Under the pieces are notes generated by a model. The model was not told the DNA's origin. It was given only the letters and a program-made list of their open reading frames with translations, and made no database searches. Shown in pieces: positions 17,084 through 29,767 of a DNA stretch of 64,000 bases. The position numbers were made by a program, and so were the translations under genes. This DNA is from Sordariomycetes sp. S80-01Y (Eukaryota; Ascomycota; Sordariomycetes): NCBI GenBank assembly GCA_037042185.1, contig JAXQJY010000028.1:1736001-1800000 (forward strand). Reading direction: 5' to 3'. Every line of letters begins with the position of its first letter. Position 1 is the first letter of the stretch.

Positions 17084-19874
17084 TTATTCTAATCCTATCC
17101 AATCGTCGTCATCCGAACCTTCCCCTGATCCCACACCATTCTCTTCCATGTCCATCAAAATCTGGCTCGCGCCGTTCGTCTCGGGCGCAGCGATGCTCTT
17201 CACCTCGGTGTCCCTCTCCGCCTGCCCAAGCAGGTATTCAACCATGTATACGTTCTCGTCCGCCAGCCTGCGGATCTCGTCCCTCATCTTGGCCACGGCC
17301 CTCGCCACCATCCTCAGCTCGACGTCGACCTTGCCGCGGTTGTGGCTCAGGTAGGCGCCGTTCTTGTCGAGCAGGGCCTTGATCCACAGGAGGCAGAACT
17401 CGATGTGCGGCGACTCCTCCGTCTGCGCTGCTACGAAGCGCAAGAGGCGGGAGATGTACACCGATGGGAGGCTGCTCGTGACGAGAGGGATATCCGCGGC
17501 CGGTACTGCCTGAAAGACGCGCTTGATCAGGCTGGCCTCGTTGAGACGGAAGGCCATGACCAGTGCTTTGAGGTAGTCCTTCTCCTTCTCGAGGACAGCG
17601 AGGGTGGAAGCGGGAGTGATTTCCATGTTGAGGTCGAACGGATCGAACTGGACCTGCTGGTCAAGGCTGTAGATCAACAGCCCTTCAGTTGAAGCAGCGC
17701 AGAAGGCTGCGCCCGTGGGAGAGAACCCAACGCTGGTGACGCGCACTTCGGGTAGCTTCTTTCGCGCCGAAGGATCTCCGCCGCGCTTAGACCCAGGGAG
17801 ACTGGAGTCTTTGCGGTTTTCGCGGTCGGAATCCTCGCCCTGCTCGTCCAGCTCTCCAGACGGCCCAGCCTCCGTCAGCATCTTGCTGTTCAGGAACTCT
17901 TGCGTTCCTGAGAGCGACAGGTTGATGGATACGGTGAACTTCTTGAGGAGAACCATGGTGTTGACGGAGTACAAGCAGATGTACTTGCTATTGCCACCAG
18001 CCAGCAGACAGCTCCCATCAGAGCTGTACTCGATGGTGTTGAAAGCCTTGTTGCCGGTGATGTTGGCAGCTGTTCGACGGTCTGAGAACTTGCGCCCGCC
18101 AGAAACATCGCGTCGGCCGTCAAGTCCAGCGACCTGCTCTCCGTCGGACATGTTCCAAAAGCTGAGCTGGCCGTCGAGCGTAGACACTGATAGTTGCAAC
18201 GAATCTGGTCGCACGGCGATGTCCAGGATGTCTGCTTGCATCTGCAGCGGTTCACTTGTCTGGGTCCGACTGAAGATGGACCAGATGCGGGCCGTGCGAT
18301 CCCAGCTGCCACTAACCAAGGAGCTGCCATCAGGGGAGAAAGCCAGTGCTGACACTGGGCCTTCGTGGCCTGACAACCGATCGAGCAGTTGTCCCGTCTG
18401 TACCGACCAGATGTGCACGTCAAAGGAATCAAGCGATCCAGCAGCGACGACCTCGCCGCTAGGATCGACCGACATGCAAGAGAATGACAACCTTGTCGGC
18501 GCAGTGAAGGTTCTGAAGTTGCGGTACCTTATCAGGTCCCATGCTCGTATCGAACCGTCCAAACTCGATGTGAATAACACGTTGCCCTTTTTGGCGAACT
18601 CGCAGGCTGTCACGCCGCTCGTGTGCTCTGTGAACGTGACGATGCAGAATCCCGATTCGATGTCCCACACCTTGATCTTTCCGTCGTCGGCGGTCGTGAT
18701 GATGCGGGTGCCGTCCGGCGAATAGACCAAGGAGTTCATCGAGTCGAAGTGACCTTGTTGTTTGAGGATGTAGGATTCTGATTGCCATTCCCACACCAGC
18801 AGCTGACCCAGCTTCGAGGCGCCAAACGCTAACCACTCGCCGCTTTTGTTGATGGTGACGAAGTCGATGTCGTTCTGAGAGATGCTCAGTTTGTGGATGT
18901 TGTTAAAGTCGGGCATTTCGTAAAGCCCAAAAGTGCCGTTTGAGAACCCAGCTACCAGAAGATTTGACTCGGCGTGGAACGCGGCGCATCTGACGTGCGC
19001 GCTTCCCTGCATGAAGTAATGTCGTTCAACGATGCGCCATCGCATATCCGAGTCGTCGTCCTCGTCCATCTCATCCTCAGCTTGTCTGTTCTTAGGTTTA
19101 ACATACTTCCAGACAAATACCGCGCCGTCTTTGCTCGTCGTGTAGATCGTCTCTTGATCCTCGGAGAACCATACTCCAACAACTGCTTGCTTGTGTCCCG
19201 ACAGCACTGTGGGCTCGAAGCCATCCTCTGGGTTCAAGCTCCATATCCGCGCCGTCAAGTCCTTCGAGGCTGTGAGGAAGAACCGGGAATCGGTCGACCA
19301 TTCGATGTGCCTCACGTCGTCGTAATGCCCTGCATGGCTGTGGTGCTTTACGAAGGGCGCGAAGTCGAGCTCGCCGTCTTCGTTAGCATCGGGAGTGGAG
19401 GGGACTTGCCAGACTTCGGTCCTCCGACCAAGGCCTACGGCAAAGTGACGCCCCGATGGCGAGAATGCTAGTGCTGTAACCTGCGACTTGAAAGAGAAGT
19501 GGTATATCGAAATGCGCCGCTGGACGTTTGTCAGGATGGCATGGCCGTCTTCGTCGACGGAGAGGAGTAGGTTGCCCTTTGGCGTGAGTCCGATTCGGGA
19601 AATGTTCTTGCGGTGGGCGAACGGTAAGGTATGCGACTTGTTCCTGGTAACAGTCAGTAATATGCGACCCATGCGCATTGGAGGGAGCCTACTCCACGAG
19701 ATTAAAGACTGTCACTCGGTTGCCCACGGGTGAGAAGAGATGGGTGCCGTCGGGGCTGAAGAGCAAGTTGCCCTGGCAGTAGACTGTGCCCAGCAAGTTC
19801 GAAAACTGCAAGTGTCAGAGTACAGCGATCCCAGAATAGTCAATTGACGAACGTACCTTGAAATCGGTCTTCAT
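17084..19874 (-). CDS. PWP2: Periodic tryptophan protein 2 (U3 snoRNP/UTP-B subunit)
   Basis: There are three exons on the minus strand, 19857-19874, 19693-19805 and 17084-19643, joining to 896 residues, close to yeast Pwp2 (923). The first coding exon is only six codons (MKTDFK) and runs into FSNLLGTVYCQGNLLFSPDG, the conserved Pwp2 N-terminus. Many WD40 repeats follow, for example DVRHIEWSTDSRFFLTASKD and VSALAFSPDGSSLVSGSWD. A helical UTP12-like C-terminal domain follows at about 700-850, then an acidic end (EGSDDDDWIGLE). Pwp2/Utp1 is a core UTP-B subunit of the small-subunit processome, needed for 18S rRNA maturation in the nucleolus. It diverges from septin CDC12. Confidence 0.94.
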
Positions 19875-20455
19875 TGTCACCTATAGTCCATCATCAGGCA
19901 TTGGTGGGATGAAGTTTCGCGCCGGACTTGTATCACCAAAAATCGACAGCTTATCGCGATTTTTAATGTGGGGCGCTGCTTATCAGTTGCATCGAGGTTA
20001 GCAGATTGACGACAGGAGGGGAGCGGCAGATAGTTGTTCCAGCTTGCCGACGCTAAGCCGGCAACGGTCAGACAGTGGATCAGAGCAACGTGCTGCGATT
20101 GGCGTTTCCAGCGAAAAAGGAGAGGGCCCGTGCTCCTCGAAGGCGGCCAGCCAACCATGAGCCAGAACGACCTGAGTCCAACCCCAGGGGACTTTCCATC
20201 CATGTCCAAAGCCCAGGGCAGGAAATTTGGAGGTGGTCGTATCCCTTCGTTCCCCTGACTTTGAACTTGGGAAGAGCTCGTCAACCCAAACAAACCCACC
20301 TTCGCACCAACCTGATCACCAGACTTCGACTTCGGCCTCGATCCCGTCGACTCGGTTGCCGTTCTCACTCTCGCGATCTGCTATCAGCTGCAGCTTCGTG
20401 TTTCGAGCTGTGCTCTTTGGAATAGACCCTTCGTCTGCACACCGCGTCCTCCACA
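19875..20455. promoter_or_regulatory. Divergent promoter region, PWP2 / CDC12 septin
   Basis: These 581 bp separate the two start codons. The septin side is CT-rich from about 20270 to 20440. Short frames here have no recognisable domain. No specific binding site was identified. Confidence 0.5.
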
Positions 20456-21768
20456 ATGGCTCCTCCCGCTGCTGAGAGCGCCTCGCCGATTGGCATTGCC
20501 AATCTGCCCAACCAGCGACACAAGATCGTCGCGAAGCGCGGTGCTGGTTTCACCATCATGGTAGGAATCCTTTTTGTTTTTTCCCAAAGCTTGCGAGAGA
20601 CCGCTCCTGACGTTAATAGGTTGCTGGCGAGTCGGGCTTGGGCAAGACCACCTTCATCAACACCCTCTTCTCCACCACCATCAAGAACTACGCCGACCAC
20701 AAGCGCCGCCACCAGAAGCAGGTCGACAAGACGGTTGAGATCGAGATCACCAAGGCCGAGCTCGAGGAGAAGTTCTTCAAGGGTACGACAGCTGCGCATT
20801 CGAACGGCGGAGAGCCATGCTAATGTTCACAGTCCGCTTGACCGTCATTGACACCCCCGGATTCGGCGACTACGTCAACAACCGCGACTCATGGATGCCC
20901 ATCATCGAGTTCCTCGACGACCAGCACGAGTCTTACATGTTGCAGGAGCAACAACCCCGCCGTCAGGACAAGATCGACCTCCGAGTCCACGCCTGTCTGT
21001 ACTTCATCCGCCCGACCGGCCACACCCTCAAGCCTCTCGACATTGAGGTCATGAAGAGGCTCTGCTCTCGTGTCAACCTCATCCCCGTCATCGCCAAGGC
21101 CGACACTCTCAGCCCCGCCGACCTGGCTAAGTTCAAGCAAAGGGTAAGGTCGATAATGGTCTAGGAGAGAACATCGCTAACATTGTCAGATCGTCTCCGT
21201 CATCGAGGCCCAGAACATCAAGATCTACCAGCCCCCGATTGAGGAGGACGACGAGGCTGCCGCTCAGCACGCGCGTAGCCTTATGGCCGCTGTGCCGTTC
21301 GCTGTCATCGGTTCTGAGAAGGACGTTAAGACCGGCGATGGTCGCATCGTGAAGGGCCGCCAGTACTCGTGGGGTGTCGCCGAGGTCGAGAACGAGGACC
21401 ACTGCGACTTCAAGAAGCTCCGCTCTATCCTGATCCGAACCCACATGCTCGACCTCATCCACACCACCGAGGAGCTGCACTACGAGGCCTACCGCGCCCA
21501 GCAAATGGAGACCCGCAAGTTCGGCGAGGCCCGCCCCAGGAAGCTCGACAACCCCAAGTTCAAGGAGGAGGAAGAGACTCTCCGCAAACGCTTCACCGAG
21601 CAGGTCAAGATCGAGGAGCAGCGCTTCCGCCAGTGGGAGCAGAAGCTCATTGCCGAGCGCGACCGTCTCAACAAGGACCTCGAGCAGACCCACGCCCAGA
21701 TCAAGCAGCTCGAGAACGAGCTCGAGTCGATGCAGGGCAGCGCTGCCCGCAGCCACGGCCGTCGCTAA
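20456..21768 (+). CDS. CDC12: Septin, CDC12/AspC class
   Basis: There are four exons, 20456-20560, 20620-20782, 20833-21143 and 21190-21768, giving 385 residues. The short N-terminus contains IGIANLPNQRHKIV, where NLPNQR matches yeast Cdc12. The GTPase motifs are the P-loop GESGLGKTT (about 38-46, interrupted upstream by intron 1), G3 DTPGFGD and G4 AKAD. The septin unique element with WGVAEVENEDHCDF follows. The C-terminal coiled coil has the Cdc12-like RFTEQVKIEEQRFRQWEQ. Septins assemble into hetero-oligomeric filaments at septa, hyphal necks and appressoria. The CDC12 assignment over CDC3 or CDC11 rests on the N-terminus and on the region just before the coil. The gene is convergent with the kinase gene. 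Confidence 0.94.
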
Positions 21769-22333
21769 GCTACCTGGCCGAGCAATGTGCGGCTATCCTT
21801 ACCGGCCGCTTCAAATCGGGGTCTGGAGTTGAAAATGGTTCCAAGAATACCACTATGGGTGCATTACGGATGACGTTACCGGCTGCGCTAGGATTTAGTA
21901 GTATTGGGCTTCTCTGCTAAAGTATAGGCTCGTTCCGAGGTCTGTCTGGTTGCAAGCGAGCGGGCAAATGAGCAGGGCGGTGGTGGAAGCTTTGATAGTC
22001 ACGTCATATTTTATTACCCTTTTTATTGACCTTTCTTCAGCTAGCTACTTTAGTCTGATGTAATCAACTTTTATGAGCATGCAAGTGTGGGCGGTAACGC
22101 GAAATGATGAGTGTGGGCTCTGAGTACATGATATCCCATACCTCAGCGAGTCTGAACAATAATGTTTTCCAAGTTGTAACCAAGCCATGCACAATAAGAC
22201 TGCTTCTCGGCCAACTCCATGCTATAACCCGATACGATTGAGCACCCATTCCTCCATGAGAATCCAACACCGGTAATCCAAAACTTGTGACCAAGATGGC
22301 ACCCCCATTCAAATGTGCCAACGACACAAGCTC
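21769..22333. other. Convergent intergenic region
   Basis: These 565 bp hold the 3' UTRs of CDC12 (plus) and the dehydrogenase kinase (minus). The region around 22000-22080 is relatively AT-rich, as expected for polyadenylation signals. No gene is supported. Confidence 0.55.
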
Positions 22334-23833
22334 TTATACGGCATCCATACTTGCCCTAGTTATGACCTGCTCGTTCTTGTTCCCCAGCCTGCTGATCTGC
22401 AAGAATGCATCGACGCCGTATCCTTCTAGGCTGTGCAGCTCCAAGCTTCCAGCCCAGTACTCCGCGTACACTCGACTCAGGGGCAAGCCCATTCCTAGTC
22501 TGAGATCCGGCGGCCGGCTCGTCAGGGATGACAGAGAGCTTTGGTATGGTGGCGTTTTGAGATCTGCCCGACCGAGCTCCTCCTCGATATGCAACTCCTG
22601 CATGGTTGCAGCCATCTTCGGGACTTGACCTAGATTGGCCAGCCTCTCCTTACTCAACGGTCCCTTGCTGAAGGCCCAAAGATACGGCAACTCTCGCCTG
22701 GGTATACCCCCGCCCCTGTCTGATATCCGTATGGTGGCGTGGTGAGGTGCTTCCGCGATTGTAACCTCTATGGGGGGCGGTTCATCTTCTGGATGCCCAT
22801 GCTCCTGATGCCGATCGATAACCGCCTGCACGCTATTTCTCAAGAGCTCACCGATAATGTACTCCAGATGGCTTAAGATGAAGGGAAAGCTCGTTTCCAA
22901 GTGACCTTCGATTTTCACCTCGGGGAGCTTCACATCGGGTCCATTTGTTACGCGTGCAATCTTGCGGATGGCGGAGGCGCAATTCGAGATTACGGTTTTG
23001 GCGTTGCATTTGATGAAGACTTCACCGATGAAATCCGACTCAGAGAGCTTGGCGCCGGGGGAGAAGTAGGGCGAGTTGTAGGTTTCGGTCAGGGAAAGGT
23101 GCTGTTCTGCGATGACGCGGCGGGAGATGCGCTGTTCTGGTAAGCCTGCTGCTCTTGACGGCAATGGGGGTATGGGGCCTCACAGATTTGAGGATGGTGT
23201 TCATGAAAGCATCCATTTCTTTCCCATCTACCAGTCCCTCGCATTCATGGATCCCCGTGGCCAACTTTGGGATCACGGTCAAGTGCTTCTTCAGATTATC
23301 GCTGATGATCTCACACAGCTTGTCATTGTCATCCAACGTCTTGACCTCCTTCACTTTCCTGAAAGTATCAAAGGCGCTGTAGTAGAGGTTGTAGACGTCG
23401 TTGATATGCGGGTTTGTTACAACAACGTAGGGCAGTTGTTGCATGTCGCGGATGCGGTGGGCTATACGCGTGGGTAATTCGGTACGGACGTAGTTTGCGG
23501 AGGAGATGAGACGGGATTCCGTGAGGGACCGGCCAAAAACCATCAACTGGCGGAGGGAGATGGGGCGGGCTTCTTTCGCGACCCATCTGGAGGTGGTTGA
23601 GTTAGTGCCGGATCAAGTCACGACCTCGAGGGTTGGGATCGAAGGAAGGGCGACGCTTACTCGTCTAGCACGCTGACGGGCCGCCACGTCTGATTACTGA
23701 AGTCCCTTTTCGGATGCGATCCATGATCTCGGGTTGCACATAGGCGCGGGCTGTCGTATGTGATAGCGGCAATCCAGCTTGTTGGTGTCAGTCGTGGGCG
23801 TCTGCTAGCGGTGCGCAGCGCGTGGGCCAACAT
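22334..23833 (-). CDS. Mitochondrial pyruvate / branched-chain ketoacid dehydrogenase kinase
   Basis: There are three exons on the minus strand, 23661-23833, 23184-23586 and 22334-23131, giving 457 residues. I chose the ATG at 23833 because it yields an Arg/Ser/Ala-rich transit peptide (MLAHALRTASRRPRLTP) and the frame runs into SNQTWRPVSVLDEWVAKEARPISLRQL in the family's N-terminal bundle. The bundle continues with RIAHRIRDMQQLPYVVV. The GHKL ATPase part has an N-box ELLRNSVQAVIDRH, a G1 motif SDRGGGIP and a G2 motif GMGLPLSRVYAEY. These kinases phosphorylate the E1-alpha subunit and switch off the mitochondrial complex. I cannot firmly decide between a PDH kinase (PKP1/PKP2 type) and a BCKDH kinase. 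Confidence 0.9.
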
Positions 23834-26053
23834 GACGATGCCATGCGATTATGTCGGGATGGCCTTATCGTGGGAGATGGAGAGGTGCAAATCGAGCGGT
23901 GTACGTGGCGACGAGCGGTCTGTATTTCGACAAAACGTCGTGTATCACGCTGAAAGGGCCGCTTAGCTTGGCCTGGGTCGGTCGAGGGTTGTGACGCATA
24001 GGCACATGTCAAGCTCTGGCTGAAGACCGGCGGAGCGCGGAGGGCGGGAAGACCCCACATTTGCGATATCGGATCCGCCTTCCCGGCCGCATAAGCTGTG
24101 AGATCCGGGAGTTTCCTGGGGAAATGCCCTTTCGCATTTGAGTATCTGAGTACGAGACTTCCGAGCCTTATCTAAGGCTATGAGGCGCAGGTAGGCCGCT
24201 AGGAAGGGGGCCCCGACGCGGATCTTAGACACCTACATCGACAGTATAGGATCGCCGAGGACGACGAGCATTACATTCTCAAAGTTGGCCGATGGAAGTA
24301 CCAATGGTTTGGTAAGGGCTAGTCCCCTCAATCCCGATATGGTGAGCTCAGAGATTGGCTCGATCGAAGGTCGTCTGTTTTTGTAGCCTTGTTTTCTCAA
24401 GTGCATCGATACGAGCGGTCGGCCATTGAGTTCGCGTATGGATTGACTACTCGATCCTACCACGCAAGCCTCACCAGCCAAGCAAACTGCATGTATCTAC
24501 GTACTATGCCAAGCTTCAGGAAGGGTGCTGACTATTTTGAGCGCGCTCAGGCATACTTGCACGTGAAATTAACATTGCGCTACACGCACGAGGAGCCTGA
24601 AGAAGACAGCTCACGGGTAGGTGCCCAGAGCAAGCAAAACGTCATTGGAGGGGCGACTTGATGACGCCGGATGTGGGATTTCGGAAATAGCGCGGTACCT
24701 CCATGTCCGCCACAACGAGCCTCACGGCCGCGTACAGCCCTAGCACCGAGACATGCTCCGCTGTGCCTTTCGAATGCCCCAGCACGGCAGAAGCGGACGT
24801 GAATCTCTACCGAACCTGCTTCACCCCTAGCCTTGCCTCGTGGCAGTATACTTTGCTTTGCTCATTCACTCAGCCGCGTGAATTCTCGTGTCCGCATCTG
24901 CCTGCGGTTCCGATATTCCTTGGCTACCTCTGTTGCTTCTCCCCCCGGGACTTGGAGTTTTCGCCTCCACTGGCTTGTCCTATCCCAGTTTGTTCGACTC
25001 CACGCTACTGAGCTTGAGCATAGCAGCTGCTTGGTTACGTACGCCGCCATCCTCCCCTCACAGCCTCGGCCGCGCAGCTCTTCCGCGTCGAACCCGTCGC
25101 AAACGAAACGATTCGATCAGCGCCTTCGACACGCGAGTCGATTATACTGCGAGACGAGCCAGCCATCGGAACTGCTGTACGATCGCCGACAGACCCCCAC
25201 TTCGTCTTCGAACTACGCAGGCACCGGCCTCCAAGAGCTTGCACTCGGTTGACCGCGGGCGGATACATCAAGCTTTGCCTCACAGAATCCTCTGTGGACA
25301 GACGTCGCTACCACAGCGCAGCTCGTGCGGCTCATCCTGCGACGTGCCGAAACAATGGTAAGTTGATGGCTGCTCGAGTCTTCCGTCATTGTCGTCGTGG
25401 ACGCCCTAGGCGCGGGCACCGTGCATTGGGACCAAAGCCCTGAGGACGGAAGCTGTTCCGAGAAGAGTATTCGCGGGAAGTTGCACACTCGTGGGCCTTT
25501 GTTGAACCGTTGGAGTTTGTCAAGCCGTGGTCGGTCTGGTCGGGTGTGGCGGTCTCAAAACTGCTTCAACGTGGGAAGAACCCTCGAACTCGCGTGTCAG
25601 CCTCAGTCAGCCCACCTCAGGCAAGCCAAGCCCATACATCTCGACACTACACTGCGTCGTCTAGTGCGGCTTCCAATTGTGCGGTGCACCTGTTTACGTG
25701 CTCTTGCCTCCCCTCCTCACCCTTGGCAGTCGACGTCACCTCATCCAAGCAAGCCGCTACCTTGACTTGCTGTACCCTCGTCACTACAACATCCAAAGTC
25801 CGGACCATCTCTCCACTGCAAATCAGACAACTTTCCCCTTGCTTTGCACTGCGTCTCTGCCACCATCCTTACATCCTCCCTATCACATGCCGGGTCGACT
25901 TGCGCCTAGTCTTGCTTGCGGCGCTACATGCGCAGCATACTCAGGAGCATGGCGCATCTGGTCAAGCATCGCATCAACCTACCCCGGAGAACGGGACCTC
26001 TGGCTAACGATGAATTTGTGAAAAAGGCCTACAATTCCCCATCTCCAAACGAG
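23834..26053. promoter_or_regulatory. Long divergent region, dehydrogenase kinase / ubiquitin protease
   Basis: These 2.2 kb separate the two starts. From about 24700 onward the plus strand is strongly pyrimidine-rich, with many short upstream frames (for example 24703-25011 and 25510-26007). This resembles a long fungal 5' leader feeding the protease gene. None of the frames shows a domain. Introns in the leader are possible but cannot be placed by eye. Confidence 0.45.
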
Positions 26054-29000
26054 ATGGTCGTCGACACAAGCGATTATGTTGACGTCGATACTGAGAACGA
26101 GAAGGAGCCTGTGGCCATCATCAACCCCGACAACCTAGGCCAAGATGAGCTTCAAATCGATGACGAAAAGCCTCTAGCAAATGACTGTACAAGAGCCCCC
26201 GTTCCTCTGCAGCTCAGACCCAGATTTGCTGACCTTGTCTAAAGATGACGCCATGTTCAATCATGTTCTGAGGCCATTGATAGATGAGCCAAAGATCCTC
26301 GAAGACCATCACTTCACATGGACGGTCGACAACTGGCGTTCTCGCCCCAAGAGAGAGCGTGGTCCCAAATTCTATGCAGGCGGCCATCCATGGTGGGTGC
26401 GATGAGAAGCAGACTGCGACCTACCGGCGCTGACCTCTCCCAGGCGGATTCTGCTCTTTCCCCATGGTAACAACGTCGACCAATGCTCAATCTATCTGGA
26501 ACATGGGTACGAAGCCGACGAGATTCCTGACAACTGGAGCTGCTGTGTCCAGTTCGGCCTGGTCTTGTGGAACGAGAACGATCCCTCACTATACAAAGAC
26601 CATGGCGCCCATCATCGTTTCACAAAGGAGGAAGGCGATTGGGGCTTCACTAGGTTTGTCGAGCTCCGTCGGATGTTTAACGTGCCTTGGGAGGGCGGAA
26701 GTCGCCCCCTCTGCGAGAACGACACGGGCCAGATCACAGCCTACCTGCGCTTTGTTGAAGACGAGACAGGTGTCTTATGGCACAACTTCACAAACTACGA
26801 CTCAAAAAAGGAGACTGGATTCGTGGGTCTTAAGAATCAAGGTGCCACTTGTTACTTGAATTCGCTCCTGCAGTCTTTGTACTTTACCAATCTTTTCCGC
26901 AAGGTACGGAGTACGTCTCTCCTTCCAGAGAAATCAGCTGACTTTGAAAGGCCGTATACCAAATCCCAACAGAGAATGAGCAAAGCATGCAGAACAGTGC
27001 CTACACGTTGCAGAGACTCTTCTACCAACTGCAAACTTCCGACCAAGCTGTGTGGACAAACGAACTGACCAAATCTTTCGGTTGGGAGACGCGCCATATT
27101 TTCGAACAACAAGACGTACAAGAGCTATCGCGAAAGCTCATGGAACGAATGGAAGAGAAGATGAAGGGCACCAAGGCCGAAAATTCCTTGGCAGAAATCT
27201 TCAGCGGCAAGATCAAGACCTACATTTCATGCATAAATGTGGACTACGAATCGAGTCGCATCGAGGACTTTTGGGACATTCAGCTGAACGTCAGCGGCAA
27301 CAAGACACTTCTGGACTCGTTTCAGGACTACATCCAGGTTGAGAAGTTGGAAGGCGAAAACCAGTATTTTGCTGGCGACGAGCACAAGCTACAGGATGCC
27401 GACAAAGGTGTCATCTTCACTAGTTTCCCCGACGTCCTGCATCTGCAACTGAAGCGTTTCGAGTACGACATTATGCGCGACATGATGATGAAGATCAACG
27501 ACCGATACGAATTTCCCGAATCATTCGATGCGGCACCATACCTTTCCAAGGACTCTGACAAGAGGGACGAGGACTGGACATATCAGCTGCATGGTGTGCT
27601 CGTGCACAGTGGCGACCTTAACGCCGGTCACTACTATGCTTTCTTGAAGCCCGAAAAGGATGGCTGGTTTTACAAGTATGACGATGATAAGGTCACAAAG
27701 GCCACCATGCGAGAGGTCTTGGAGGAGAACTACGGTGGCGAATATAGGATGCCCAACGGAAACCAAGCGCCCTTGCAGAAGAAGGCGCCCGTTATGCGTC
27801 AAAACAGTGCGTACATGTTGGTCTATATTCGGGTGCCGAAGCTCGACAAGATCCTTTGCCCAGTCTCCAAAGCCGACGCCCCCCAGCACTTGCAGCAAAA
27901 GTTTGAGGAGGAGATTGCGGAGAAGGAGGCCCGGAGAAAGGAGCAAAAAGAGGCCCATCTGTACATGTCCGCCAAGGTTATCACCAACGATACTTTCCGG
28001 AAATATGGTGGTACAGACCTCTGCGCTTTCGATGCGGATCCTGCGACAGACGATGCTGCTCCACTGAACTACCGGGTCCTCCGTGCGATGCAGCTTGCAG
28101 AATTCCTGCAAATGGTCGCAGAGGAGCTCAAGAAGGACCCCAAAACCTTACGCTTGTGGACGATGGTCAACCGGCAAAACAAGACAATCCGGCCGGACAC
28201 ACCAATCATGGACCTCTCGAAGACAGTTGAGGAGGCTTTCTCGCATGCGACTGTCACCCGTGATCAGACTTTGCGTTTGTGGGTTGAAGAGGCCGAAGGG
28301 CTAAACGAGGAAGGGGAGGCGGCCTGGCAATCGCATGCAGGCTCGCCCAATGGCGTTGTGGTGAAGAACGACTCCATCCTGCTTTTGCTCAAGCACTTTG
28401 ACGTGGATAGGCAGACCTTGCGGGGCGTAGGTCACGTCTACATTGGTAAGGACAAGAAAGTAGAGGACCTCGTGCCCTTCATCAACAAGAAGATGGGGTG
28501 GCAGGATGAGTCGGAAGACAAGCTGCTCCTGTGGGAGGAGATCAAACCGACAATGATCGAGCCTCTAAAGCCCAAGCAGTCACTCAAGGGAGCTGAGCTA
28601 CAGGATGGCGACATTGTCTGCTTCCAGCAAGCACCCGAACCCAAGTCAGAGTCACCTTCAGAAAGGCCTCGAGACGCGAACAAGCAATTGGACCACTTCG
28701 ACGATGCTAGGGAATACTATGACTACCTTGAACACAAGAAGGTCGTTAGGTTCCTGTCGCATCCAACTAGGAACGTTGTGGCTCCATTCGACGAGTTCGA
28801 CTTGAGTCTGAACTCCAAGATTACATACGACCACATGGCTGTGCGTGTTGGGAAGCATCTTGGAGTGCCTGCAACACACATTCGATTCTGGACCATCAAC
28901 GCTGCGACCGGGAACCCCAAGGCGCCAGTCAGGCGAGGCACAAACCCGAGCCTGAGGCAGATCCTGCATCCTCTCGGCGCTTCCACCTTTAGCTCCAGCC

Positions 29001-29767
29001 AGCGAAATGATTCGTTCTATTTGGAGATTCTGGATATGAGTCTTGAAGAGTTTGATACAAAGAAAACCATCAAGATCAATTGGCTCAGCGAGGGAATCAC
29101 AAAGGAGGACCCGGTCGACGTTCTGGTCGCAAAATCGGGCACAGTCGAGGATCTTATCACAGCGCTGATCAAGAAGCTCGGTATTCCCGACGAGGCAGAA
29201 GCCGGCAAGATACGTATCTACGAAACGACATCGAACAAGGTGTATCGAGAGCCAACCCGGGACAGCGCAGTACTGAACCTGAGTGAGTACACGCAGATTT
29301 ATGCTGAAAGGGTATCGGACGAGGAGGCGGCCGCAGACGAGAACAACTTCATCAACGCGTTCCATTTCCAGAACGAGGTCAACCGGACACACGGCGTGCC
29401 GTTTAAGTTCCTTCTTGTTGAGGTATGTCCACCCTCCCAAGTGTTGATCGACAGGGCTAACGAACCGTCAGGGCGAGAAATTTGCGGACACCAAGAAGCG
29501 TCTGGAGAAGCGAACAGGTTTGAAGGGCAAGAGCTTTGAGAAGATCAAGTTCGCGGTTGTCCGCAGATCCAACTACTCAAAACCACAGTATCTAGAGGAT
29601 GGTAGGTTTTGCATATCGTCCCTTCTTTGTTTAATGTGGTGCTGATCAGATCTCTAGATGATGTGCTGTGGGATGTTGCTGCCACAGAGGACGACTTCCT
29701 TGGTTTAGATCACTTAGACAAGACGCGATCAGCGCGAAACGGTGGCGGGGACTTGTTCCTGCGCTAA
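26054..29767 (+). CDS. UBP15: Ubiquitin carboxyl-terminal hydrolase, USP7/UBP15 (Ubp21) type
   Basis: There are six exons, 26054-26186, 26245-26392, 26444-26903, 26951-29422, 29472-29601 and 29658-29767, giving 1150 residues. An N-terminal MATH domain starts with FTWTVDNWRSRPKRERGPKF and includes NWSCCVQFGLVLWNEND. The USP domain follows, with Cys box NQGATCYLNSLLQSLYFT, HLQLKRFEYD and His box HGVLVHSGDLNAGHYYAF. The C-terminal half holds the USP7-type ubiquitin-like modules (ICP0-binding region), including VRFLSHPTRNVVAPF. The product removes ubiquitin from proteins in nucleus and cytosol; USP7 and Ubp15 act in DNA-damage, transcription and endocytic pathways. The ATG at 26054 is a choice: the frame is open upstream to an ATG at 25916 that would add 46 residues. 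Confidence 0.93.
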
